In this document: positions 43,960-54,564 of the stretch, piece after piece | How positions within the stretch are numbered: position 1 is the stretch's first letter | How the letters are laid out: each line of letters opens with the position of its first letter | NCBI GenBank assembly: GCA_029339195.1 | Contig: JAPTJF010000032.1 | Span: 62,001-126,000, forward strand | Direction: 5' to 3' | DNA from: Micractinium sp. NFX-FRZ | Taxonomy: Eukaryota; Chlorophyta; Trebouxiophyceae; Chlorellales; Chlorellaceae | Length of the DNA stretch: 64,000 nucleotides | The notes under the pieces: generated by a model | What the model saw: only the letters and a program-made list of their open reading frames with translations | Told to the model about the DNA's origin: nothing | The model's database searches: none | Program-made: the position numbers and the translations under genes

Positions 43960-46900
43960 TCAGAGTTCCGCCTTGTCAGCAACAGGTGCCTCCACCTCCT
44001 CGGCCATCAGGTCTGCCAGGTCAAACTCGTCAGCTTCCTCCTGGCTTCCCTCCCCGCCGTCCCACGCGTCGTGCGTCTCAACCTTGGCCAGCTCACCCGC
44101 CACGTCAGCAACCGACTCAAAGCCCTGTGGGGGAATCAGCAAAGAAACAGGGTCAAGGGGAATGGCCCGCTCAGAGGAGGCAGGCGGGCAGCGTGAAGCT
44201 GGTCACAAAAGTGGCGCACCCCAACTGAACAACGACATCAATGCAAGGTGGCGGTGCACACCTTGAACACCGCCATTTGGTTGGGACCTCAAGACGGCAG
44301 CACGGGGGCAGATTCACTCAGCCTGCCAAGCCTCGCTGCCGATCAACCCAAGTTCACGCTAAAAGTTGGCTCTACCCGAGACCACACCCCGAGGCGGCAG
44401 CGGCTCACCAGGCGCACGCTCTCCATGAACTGCTTCACGTGCCCCTCCTCAAATGCCGACTTGAGGTTGGCGTACTTGGACTTGGCGGGGTTGAAGGCAA
44501 TCAGGGCGGGGTAGCCGTAGCCTGCTCGCAAAGCAAAGTGGGGGAGAGGGGGACAAGGTGCTAACTATGTGAGAGCAGGTCAAGGCAGGGTAGCCGTAGC
44601 CTGTAGTGGGTGCAACGTTGGCCATAGAGGGAAGACGGAGGCAGGTGGGGCAGGAGCGGCCTGGCAAGCGGTCGGCAGGGGGGCGCCACGGCGTCGCGCA
44701 GCAGAGCAGGGGCAGCAGCAGCGGCAACCCGGCCAGAAGCAGACCAGCAGCAGCAGCAGCACAAGCAGGCCAGGTGCAGCAGCAGCAGCAGCAGCAGGAA
44801 GCGGGCCGGCAGCAGGGCGCGGGCCGGCAGCAGGCAGCACACCAGGCGCCTCACCTCCCACGCCAAAGTTGGCCTCCAGCGTGGGCTGCGCGCCTCCCTC
44901 GGCCCAGAGGTAGCTGAAGGGGCGGTCCTTGTAGCGGGCGGTGAGGCCGCGCAGGATCTGCGGGGTGACGAAGAGCGGCGCAGGCAAAGACTGTCAATGG
45001 CACCAGCGGGCAGCAGCAGCAGCAGCAGCAGCAGGCACCAGCCCCACCACTAGCCCACCATTACACCACCACCACCAGCAGCAGCCCCGCCCTGTCGCCC
45101 ACCTCCAGGTACGCCTGGCGCCCGGAGGCCTTGGAGTCGAGGATGTGTGGCAGGAAGGCGACCAGGCACAGCTGCTTGGCCTTGACCTCCTTGATGTCCA
45201 GCTCAGCATCGGCAGCGTGCCCAATGCAGTGCTCCTCCCATGTGTGCTCATCCACCAGCTCGTGCACCTGCCAGAGCATAACAGATGCAAATAGATGGAA
45301 GGGCGTAATGGTGAGGAAGATTGAAAAAAAAAAAGGGAGATGGGCATGCTCGCTGCACTGCACCACGAGCTTTAGAGCCTGCAACAATGGGGCAGGAAAG
45401 GATGAGCCTGGGACGTTGCAACGGCAGGTTTTGCTGCTTGCTGGTTGCTGCATGGCGCGTGGAGGTGTGAGGCTGGCAAGAAGGAAGCCAAGGTGTGTGG
45501 CAGCATGCAGCCGGCACCAGCCAGCAGCGGCGGCATCCAGGCGGCGCAGCACACACCTCGGGCGGCGGCTGCTGAGAGGCCCAGCGGTCGTTGGCGAATG
45601 CGGCCAGGCTGCCGGAGTCACGGCCGCCGTTGTAGTCCTGCGGCGAGGGGGAGGGCGTGCGCGGAAGAGTTGTGCCGAGGGGTGAAGAGGGGCAAGCAGG
45701 GGCAGATCACCGAGGAGTATAGGAGGCAGGCCACGTGCGCTTCAACTGCTGACGGGCCCTCTTGGTTCCCAATGCCCCTCAACTCCTGGCCCTCCCCAAC
45801 AAGGCTGCCAAAGTAGCCCAACCACCCAACACGGGGTCTTTCTGCTCCTCCCAAGCATGGTCGTGCAAGCACGCGCGAACAAACTCACAACAGCACAATC
45901 TCACAAGCGGGAAAGCAAACACACATGAACACAGCGCAGTGACAGACAGCCACACAACCCTGCCCGGCCCACCTCTGGGCTGTCCTTGTTCTCTCCAAAG
46001 AACTTGATGGTGGGGAAGCCTGCAGCGGGAGGGGTGGGAGGCAGCGGTGCCGCGTGGGATGCAGGCAGACACAGAAACCTCTGGAGGGTTGCAGAAAGGA
46101 ATCAGACAGCGCTGGAAGGGCCGCCTTGCGCGGCATGCCTGGCCGCCAGCCTGCTCCGCCCCGCCGGCGGTCACCACAGCATCCACAGCGCATCGCGGAC
46201 CTGTCTCACACCGCCACAGCGCCATCCTGCTCCTACCGCAGCACAGCGCAGCACAGCATGGCACAGCACAGCGCAGCACAGCGCAGCACAGCACAGCACA
46301 GCACAGCACCCCGCCCCGCCCACCCTGCACTTGAAACTCGTCGCAGGTCTGCTTGTGAGCGGTGCAGTCCACGGCTCCAACCTTGACCTTCCCGCTCAGC
46401 TGCTTGGCCAGGTCGATCCACGCGCCCTTCAGCTGCTGGCAGTGGCCGCACCACGGGGCATAGAACTGCGGGGGGCGGCGGGCAAAGCGGCAGTGGGCGA
46501 GGCAGGCAGGCAAGGAGGGCTGTGTGGGAATGGTGGCCGGGGTGGCAGGGCAGGCTCCTGTGTCACGCCGGACGCCGGGCGCACATGCGCTACCAGGCCT
46601 GCTAGCTGGCGCAGGTTCAGGGCGTTCGCTGTGCAGCCCCCGCACAGCACAGCACAGCACACTTGCTTGCTGCCGCCACTCTCACACCCTCCAAGGTAGG
46701 GCGTGCACCCCGCACACCCCCCGCACACACCCGGCTCACCTCCACAAACCACAGGTCATCGCTGTCCACAACTTGCTTATGGAAGCTGTCGTCAGTCAGG
46801 CTGACCACCTCGGTGCCGTCGTAGAAAGAACCGCCGCCGCCCGCCTGGCCGCCGCCGCCGCCGCCGCAGGAGCCGCCGCCGCCGCCGCCGCCACGGTTCC

Positions 46901-48029
46901 CGCTGTGGCCGCCGCCGCCGCCGCCCTGCACGCCGAGCCTGCCAAGGGCCACCTTCTGCGCCTGCTGCACGCCCCACTGCACGATCTCCTGGGCGCTACG
47001 GCCGCCGCTGTAGTCAGCGGAGGAGATCTTTCCAGAGGCATCGGTCCACAGGAACTTGATGGTGGGGAAGCCGCGGACGCCATACTGCAGGGAAGGTGGT
47101 TGGTTCGTTTGTTGCTTCCTTGTTAGGCAGGCGGGCAGAGGCGGGTAGGCCAGAGGCAAGCTTCAAACACAGGGTGAGGCAAGGTCAGCCGCCACATGGG
47201 CGGCAGGCAGGGGCTGCTGGGGCTCGTGGCGCCCGGAAGCACGAGCAAGGGCGGTTTCCAGGCATGCATGTGCATCAGTCAGTCCAGCAGCCAGTCGGGC
47301 AGGCAGGCATGCGCTGTCAATTGGCCGGGCGGTGCAAGCAGGCAGGCACAGCACTAGCCGATGCCGGCGGGCTGGCGCACCTCTTGGCCCAGCTCGCGGT
47401 GAGCGTCGGCATCCACGGCAGCAACCGTCAGGATGCCTTTGAGCGCATCAGCCGCACGCTCCCTGCAGGCAACGACTCAATGGGCGTAGGGTGAGCGGAC
47501 GCAGGCTGGCAGGCGCGTGGGGCCCGGGCAGTGTGTGTCCAGAGACCTAGCGTACCGCGGGCGACACGGCGACGCCGTTGGCAGTGTACTGCGGCGGCGG
47601 CCAGCGGCGGCCCTCGGGCCGCGCGCTCGCTGGGCGGCAGGGCAGCGGGGCAGCCGCTCGGACAGAACTCACGAAACTCACCAGTCGGGCTTCAGGGCCT
47701 TGCAGTGGCCGCACCTGCGCGGCAGAAGGGTTCCACATTGCACACCGCTCAGGCCGGGGCCCAAACCTGGCTTCAGCCGCCAATGGGCAATCGCACGAGA
47801 TCAGGGCGCCAGCCCAGTGTGCAGCGCAAGTTTCTAGATGGCGTCCCCATGTCAGGCCTCACCAGGGCGCATAAAACTCCACCAGCGCAGGGCCCTTCTT
47901 CAGCTTGTCCTTGAAGTTGGTGGGGTTCAGGTTCTGCACAGAGCCACCATCGTAAAGCGCCTGGGCGTGGACTGCAGCCAGAAGGACCAGCAGCAGCCCA
48001 GCACCCGGCCTCAATGAAGAGGAGGGCAT
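43960..48029 (-). CDS. Protein disulfide isomerase, P5/PDIA6 type
   Basis: Eleven exons (48029-47863, 47714-47682, 47462-47381, 47084-46740, 46465-46324, 46019-45973, 45637-45557, 45267-45103, 44957-44855, 44521-44409, 44124-43960) join to 480 residues. A signal peptide (GLLLVLLAAVHAQA) is followed by two thioredoxin domains, each with a CGHC active site (residues 57-60 and 215-218) and YGVRGFPTIKF or GFPTIKFFGE loops. Then comes the P5-specific third domain: LCLVAFLPHILDSKASGRQ, SYLWAEGGAQPTLE, YGYPALIAFN. The two Trx domains are joined by an extreme Gly linker (about 145-179). The tail is acidic and ends KAEL, a plausible variant ER-retention signal. It catalyses disulfide formation and exchange in the ER, likely for secreted proteins such as those nearby. 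Confidence 0.93.
44577..44608 (-). repeat. Duplicate of a PDI 3' splice junction
   Basis: AGGCAGGGTAGCCGTAGCCT here copies GGGCGGGGTAGCCGTAGCCT at the start of exon 10 (44504-44523). On the coding strand it recreates an acceptor plus the codons for GYGYPAL, one intron-half upstream of the true exon. Confidence 0.75.
46239..46309 (-). repeat. (GCACA)n pentamer array in PDI intron
   Basis: About 14 copies of GCACA/GCGCA. On the coding strand it is a TGTGC array beginning about 15 nt after the donor of exon 5. Confidence 0.9.
46846..46926 (-). repeat. (GCC)n trinucleotide tract coding for the PDI glycine linker
   Basis: Interrupted GCC repeats on + (GGC on the coding strand) encode GGGGGGG and GGGGGG runs between the thioredoxin domains. 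Confidence 0.85.
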
Positions 48030-48708
48030 TGCGACGGACGTTCAACACCTGGGTGTCGGAATTTGGACTGGTGGCCTGGGCGTGATCGGACACTTTCAGC
48101 GGCAAGCGTGGAACGTGTGCTGTGCCTTGCTGTCCCGAGTCATGTTTCCTGTGGGTCCTGTGGGCTCAACATGCTCGGCATTTGGACCATTGTGCGAAAC
48201 ACATTGTCCCACGGGTGCTGTGCTGCCTTCCCCGTGTTTACCCACACGGGCTCACCCCGCGCACTGTACCGGCGCCAACCTGCCTGTTTCGCCACCTCCC
48301 TAGGCACTAGCGTCGGTTGCGACGGGACGGGGGCGGGGCGGGCACAAGCAACGGAGAGCAGCGAGGTAAACATGGGCTTGCAAGTGTACGCGGGACCCTG
48401 AAAGGGCGGCATATCATGTGCAGGTCTTGAAGGTGCTGGGTGACCCGCCAGCCGAGGGTGAAGCTAACAGGGCCGGTGGGAACCGCCCAGCGTATACCGC
48501 CGCTGTATGAACTCTCGTTTGCAGAACTGGTGCAGCCAGTGGTGAGCCGCTCCCTTCAGCGTTCACGCTTGCGGGGCCAAACCGCTTGATCGGGGGTTGC
48601 TTCCTGGATGGCAGCTCTCACTAGGAGGTTGCCGTCCCCTCCCCCGCCCTGCAGGGGCAGGCCCCAGTACCGCCTGCCCGACTGCCCTGGTCAAAATCTG
48701 GCAGCGCC
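48030..48708. promoter_or_regulatory. Divergent intergenic region (PDI - / GAF-TM +)
   Basis: A 0.68-kb shared upstream region. I looked for an ER-stress-like element and found none I would defend. Confidence 0.4.
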
Positions 48709-51700
48709 ATGAGCTTTGAGACAGGAAGCCAGCGGTTGCAGCTGCTGGCGGACGCCCTGGCGTCAGAGTTCAGCCAGAGCCAGGCCAGCGCGGCGTGCGC
48801 CGCAGTGCTCACCCGCCTGCTGCCGGGCCTGCAGTTCCTGAGCGTCGCCGTCAGCAACCCGGCGCAAGGCGGCGGCATCATTGCCTCCTCCAACTGCGCC
48901 ACAGGTGGGAAGCTGGGCCTCTTCTAAGTGTGCTTGGAAGGTTCTTTAAGCTGCAAGAGCGGCCGCCGTGGCCTCGCTCCTGCCTGCCCTTGCCCATGCG
49001 GCGAGAGGAGCCTGCTGCCACCCCTGCCACCCCGCCACCCTTTGTGCCTTTTGCTGCTGCAGAGGGCCCCACCACCCTGCACTCGCACGACCATCTCTCC
49101 TCTGCCGCCGGCCACGCGGTAGCTCTGGGCAAGCCGCTGCAGACCAGCCTGGTGAATGGCGCGGCAGCCACGGTGCTGCCCCTCTGGACGGATGTGCAGC
49201 TCATGACGGCTCATGCGCCGGGCGTCACCCACCTGCTGTGCATCCCTTTTGGGTGCGGCAGCGGCAGCAGCGGCGAAGCAGCCAGCTCTGCCACCGGCGA
49301 CAGCGCGTGCAAGCAGCACTCCCTGCGGCAGGGCAGCGGGTGCGGCGCGCTGCTGTTTGGCTTCTCGGCAGCACCCCAGCTGGATGCCGGGTAGGGCGGG
49401 GTGGGGCACGTGTGCTGTTGTGCGTCAGCAGGCGATGCCGGGCCGATGCCACTCTACGTCAGCTGTTCTGCTTGGCATCTGTGCCTCACAGCAAACCTCT
49501 TGACTCGGCTGCCTGTGGCTTCATGTAGGCAGCTATCAGCAGTGCTGAAGGCTACACGCGCCTGCATCGCCTGCCTCCGCTCTCCTCCTCCTCTGCAGGC
49601 GCAAAGCCTTGCTGGCGGGCCTGGCGCAGTGCCTGCCCGCCCCCATGGCCCGCCTGTCGGCAGACACCCTGGCGTTTGTCAACTTTGTGTGCGGCAGCAA
49701 TGCGCAGTGCAGCTGCTGCTGCAGCGCAGACGAGGGGGAGGAGGAGGAGGAGGTTGGGGCTAGCCCTGAGGGGCCGTGCCGCGAGGACGACGGCAGCGGC
49801 GGCGGCAGCGGCGCCTCCCCCAGCCAGGCACTGCGGGTGCCGGGTTTGGAGCGTCCGGGGCGCCCAGAAATTGAGGACTCGGCCGGCCCAAGCAGCTGGA
49901 GCAATGCCGCGAGCAGCGGCAGGGGGAAGGCCGCCGCAGCTGCCGCTACCGCCGCGCCTGCTTTGCCAGCGCAGCCAGCGGGGCAGTTGGCACGGCCACG
50001 CTCGGCGGCGTCCTCTCCAGGTGCGGTGATGCCAGCCAAAGAAGTGGCAGAGGCATTCCACTCATGGGGCAGCCAGCCTGGAAGTTGCGGCTCTTTCGGG
50101 AGGCAGGGCAGCGTGTGCGGTCGTAGTGGGGTTTCCCTGCTGCCCCCCACCGCACCCCACCCCACCCCACCTCTCAACCCCCGCCTCGGCTGCCGCCTGC
50201 CTGCTTGCAGGCGGCCCTGGCCCCACTCCGACGTTCAGCAAGGCGCTTCTGTCTGCGACCGCCGAGGCCGGCCCAGCCGCGACGGCGCAGCACCCTCTGA
50301 CTCTGTGCTTCCGCCACCTACCGGTGGAGCATGCTTACGGGCAGTGGGCGGCGCAGCGGCATCTCAAGGTGCGAGGGGCAGGCAGGCAGCTTGATGTGCA
50401 GGCCATGCGGTGGAGTGGTTGCAGACGGCTGGGGGTGGGGCCGCCGCGCCAGCCTGGCGGGCACGCTGTGCTTGCTCAGCAGGGCTCAACCGGGCGAGGA
50501 GCGCGTGCTGCTCAGGCAACGCGCCTGCTCTGGGTCCGCAGGCTGCCCCCTTCGACTCGGGAACGAGCAGCCAAGCTCTCGTTCGGCATGCAGCGGCTGT
50601 CAGTCGCGCGCGGCATGCCTGTTCTCTACATACAAGGGCATGTCGCTTGCCCTGCTCCGGCGCTCGCCTGCACCCACCCGCACGTATGGCGCTCTGCCCT
50701 CCCCCTGCCACAGGGCGACCTCCTGTTCTCCCTGCTGCTGCTGGCGGCTCTCGCGATCGTGGCAGCCGTGCGGATCAGCCCCCTGGTAAGCAGTGCCTGT
50801 GTTGGCGCCAGGGCGGGGAGGAGCTGCGCACCGCTGGCACAACTTGCACATCGTGGCTCACACTTAACCAAACACCGTTGCTAGTACCGGAAACTACGTG
50901 CACTTTGTGTCTCTGGATAAGTGCTGTGCCTAGTACCCGAAACACGCGTTGCGTGATGAGGCGAACGCCAGGCCGGCCCACCTGCCAGCTGGATGTGTGC
51001 TGCAGAGCACTGCGCCGTGCCTCCCACTTGCCGCCTGCCCGGTCCCGGCGCCTGCCCGCTAAAAACCGGCCCCTCACCAGCTGCCGCCCACCGCTGAATG
51101 ACCTCTCACCTGCTGCCCACCGCTGCGTCCTGCAGCCCTATCGCCTGGTGGCACAAGCGCCCAACTGCCTGGTGCTGGGGGTGGGGGTGGCGCTGCCGCT
51201 GCTGTTTGGCTGGCTGGCGCGCAGGAGGATCTCCTTGGGTGAGGGTCTTCATCATAACCTTTTTTTATATACTTCATCATGCGCGGTGCATGGCTCCTTC
51301 CCTCACCTTTGGGCTGCCTACATGGCAGCCTGGCCTGCCTGCGTGTGCCGGTTCTTTGCCTTCCATCCTGCCTGCCTGCTCGCCGACCTGCCTGCTCGCC
51401 CGCCTGCCTGCCTGCTCGCCGACCTGCCTGCTCGCCCGCCTGCCTGCCCGCTCGCCCGCCTGCCTGCCTGCCCTCCGCCTGCCCCTCGCCCTTCCTGCGC
51501 CACCCCGCCCAGCCTGCCCAGCGCTGACGCGCCCGGCCATGCCCGCCGCGCCCGCCCGCAGGCTGGCGTCAGGTGCTGGTCGCCGCGTTTCGGCTGTATG
51601 CAGTGGCCTTCATGAATCTGGTCTGCATCCGTGCGTACCAGGCAAGTGTTTCTGGGGAGCAAGCATTCGGGCTGTGTTAAGCAAGGGAGCAAGCTTTCGG

Positions 51701-52666
51701 GGCTGCTGGCAGGCAGGCCGCTTCAACAGCAACCAGCTGCTGCTCCTGCTCCTGCTCTAGTGGGCGTGGCAAGGCATACACACATGTTGTGGCCCACCCT
51801 TGCGTCCCACCCACCCCCATCCGCCTGCTTGAAAATGGTGCAGGCACAGTTGACACACAAGCAGCAATGGGTGGCTTTCTGGAGGCTTACCGGTGCCGAG
51901 AGCCTTTGCATCACGGCAATAGGCTTCAGGGTACGCCGCCTGCCCTGTGCCAGCCCTGCCTGTCCTCTGTGCCGCCCTGCCTGCCCCCTGCCACCCGCTG
52001 CTCGTTGGCCCGCTGGCCTGCCCTGCCCTGGGCCGGCCTGGCCAGCGCCCCGCCTCCCCAGCTCCCCTTCCCTCGTTTTGAGTGCGCACCAAGTCGCCCG
52101 CACCTGCTCCTCCCCCACCACTGCAGACCACCCTGCGCCTGCACCTGCTGCTGCAAAGCGCCGCGCTGGCCATTGTTGTGTGGAACCTCCCGCGTGTGTG
52201 CGCCTCGGTGAGTGGGGCCCACCGCATTGGTGAAGTACTGGCCCCTGGCTGGCGGGTGGGAGCTGCAGCCGGGCACTGGCGGGCACTGGCAGGCACTGAT
52301 TAGACATCGGCCCTGCGCCCTGCCTCCAATGCCTGTGCCCCTTGCGTGCCGACAGCTCGCAACCCTCCGCCCCGCCGGCCCGCACTGTGTGCATGCCCCA
52401 CAGAACAGAGTACAATCCGAACGCACCGCACCGCCCGACTTTGAGCACCCTGCCCGCCCACGCCCTGCCCGCCCCCGCCACCCCCCGCCGCGCTGCAGAG
52501 CTACTTTGCTGTCCCGGCGTCGGCGTGCTTCCGTGGATGCGCCGCGCTGGCGGTGGCTCTGGGCCACTTGGTGCCCACCGCCGGCCTGCGCTACATTGAG
52601 CAGCGCTCCCGCGCAAACTTTGCCAGCCAGCTGCATGCCGCGGCCGCGGCCGCCCACGAGCATTAG
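48709..52666 (+). CDS. GAF-domain protein with six-helix membrane domain, copy A
   Basis: Exons 48709-48904, 49063-49390, 49599-50020, 50211-50368, 50714-50785, 51136-51238, 51562-51641, 51844-51930, 52127-52207 and 52499-52666 give 564 residues. Residues about 5-205 look like a GAF sensor domain: LQLLADALASEFSQSQASAA, then VALGKPLQTSLVNG, VTHLLCIPFGC and GALLFGFSAAPQLD. Next come a Cys cluster (QCSCCCS, 211-217), an acidic run and a disordered Ala/Pro linker. From residue 370 there are about six hydrophobic helices (DLLFSLLLLAALAIVAAV, VLGVGVALPLLFGWLA, RLYAVAFMNLVCI, LVPTAGLRYIEQRSR at the end). One intron appears to be GC-AG (CAG|GCAAGT at 51642). Ligand, output and membrane are unknown. 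A tandem paralogue follows at 54.6 kb. Confidence 0.8.
51366..51482. repeat. CCTGCCTGCTCGCC minisatellite
   Basis: About 117 nt of a roughly 44-nt unit with internal CCTGCCTGCTCGCC repeats, in an intron of the GAF-TM copy A gene. Confidence 0.85.
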
Positions 52667-54564
52667 GCTGCTGGCGGCCTGTACAGCGCAGCGCACACAG
52701 CGTAGGTGTTTGGCCCTGCCTGCCCACACGGCGCGCGGGCCAGCAGGGCCCAGGCTCACCGGGACGGCGCAGCAGCAGCGTCGGGCAGCCTGCAGCCTGC
52801 GCCGCGGCGTGCTGGGCGGGCTGCGGGGGGCTGTGAGGAGCAGCAGCCCATGTGGCCGGCCCGCCAGCGCTCTCGGTGTGCCCCGTGCGGCACCACTCGA
52901 AGCCTGGTGTGCACCCTACCCTCCTTCTCCTGATGCTTTCAACGCCCCCCCTCCGCCCCGCCCGTAAACGTGTATTCTTATGTGTTTTCTTATTCCCGTC
53001 TTTCATCAATGTCCTTACAATGTCGGGTATTTGGATTTTGCATCCATCCAGTCTCTTCTCTTGCCCTCTCGTTCTCGTTCTGCCTGTGTGCACGCAGGCG
53101 GGCTGTCCAGAAATCCAGGCTCTGCGAATGCTGTTGCAAGTATGCAGCCAACCCTTTTCTAATGCATCAGTGATGTGCACCCCTTACTCCACCCAGCAGT
53201 GCCCCGAATTGTATTGCGTGCCCAATGCGCCTCTCTCGGCTGTTCTTGTCCTCAGGCAGGTCGAAGCCCGGCAAAGGTCCACCCCACCCCACAATCACAG
53301 CCCACCTCACCACCGAGCATGCATCACTTTCCCCTTTCCGACACTCCCCCCGCACCCCCCCCCCCAAGCTTTCTAGGCCCAACTGAACATTCCGTACCGG
53401 GCCTGATTGGCCGGTGTGAGTTTTAAATTCGACTTGAAGGCTCGGGCTCACGTGTGCTGCATGCCCTGGGCATAGCCGCTACTCGCCGCCTCACTATCTG
53501 GAAGCAAGCAGCTACTGCACTTCGGAACGGGCGGGAGTGTGCAGTGGAGGGCTTCATGGGACAAAGTGGAGGAGAAGGGGGAACGCTGGTGGCACCTGAA
53601 GGTCGAGGCATGCGTGAATGGCTGACATGCCCAATAGCAAGGCTGTCGGTGGTGGCGGCGTGCAGCAGCAGCCGGAACTGCCACCGACGGGCACACGGCA
53701 GCCGGCAGCATGAAGCGGGGTGTGCAGATTGCCCACACTCTCTCTGGAAGCAAAGAAAAATGCACACACTGCATTGTTCGACTGTAGCAGGCACGTCAGT
53801 CTGGCGGGACCATGGGAGCCTGTTGTTAGCTTGCTGCAGCTTCGGCTGCACCCTGAATCAGTCAATTAGTCACGACTTGTACTAGTCCAGGGCGCCGCCG
53901 CTGTGGAGGGATACTTGCTGCTCGCCGGCTGCATCTGCCCTGCTGCATGCCAAATTCGTTGCAGTGCACCTTTAAGCGAGCCCGCCAAGCGAGTGGCGCT
54001 GCTGTGCCGCATAATGTGCCTTCCCTTCTTCCGGTGTTCCTCCTCAGTGTCGTGAAGGTCATTGCCCCGCTGATTCGACGAGTGCACATCAACAAGACAA
54101 CAGAGTGACACAAGGGTGCTGCGGCAGTGCTCTCTGCGGCCCTTCTTCGCCTGGCACGCCCTCTGCGCCCGTGCTCGCCTGGCGCGCCCTACCCTGTGTT
54201 CTGAAAACCCACGCCACGAGCAGTCGGCGCCAGGCAGGTGTGTGGGCTCTGGGCCAGCGGGTGCCTCTCCTTGGCCTGGCTGTGCGGCAGCCGTGAGCCA
54301 CAAAGTGAGCCACGCAGGCGTAGTAGGCGTAACCGCAGCAGAGACCGAAGCTTAGGCGTCCCTGCCTGGTGGCCGCATTCGGCGCACCTTCGCATGCGGA
54401 AATGCTTCGGGCTAGGTTACCTGGGTGCCCGTCTGTAGCTGTTGGCACCCTCGGCGAAGGGAGGCGCACGCTTGCTCACACTGGTACTGCCTGCCCGCCC
54501 GCCCGCCGGCCCGCCGTGCGGCTCCACTCCGGCCACTCTCTGCAGTTGTAGGCAACCCGCCGCC
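52667..54564. other. Intergenic region between the tandem GAF-TM genes
   Basis: A 1.9-kb stretch with no coding signal that I trust. It should hold the 3'UTR of copy A and the promoter of copy B. An AT-richer patch lies near 52970-53060. No TGTAA and no transposon remnant was seen. Confidence 0.5.

Noticed and set aside
46239..46309. Possible CRISPR-like array
   Set aside because: It is a simple GCACA microsatellite without spacers in a eukaryotic intron.
53454..53885. 143-codon + strand ORF between the GAF-TM genes
   Set aside because: No similarity, no splice context and overlapping ORFs on the other strand. Treated as chance.
52667..54564. Search for a tRNA, transposon or extra gene in the 1.9-kb spacer
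   Set aside because: I could not see cloverleaf-forming sequence, terminal repeats or transposase-like coding. A covariance-model tRNA scan would be decisive.
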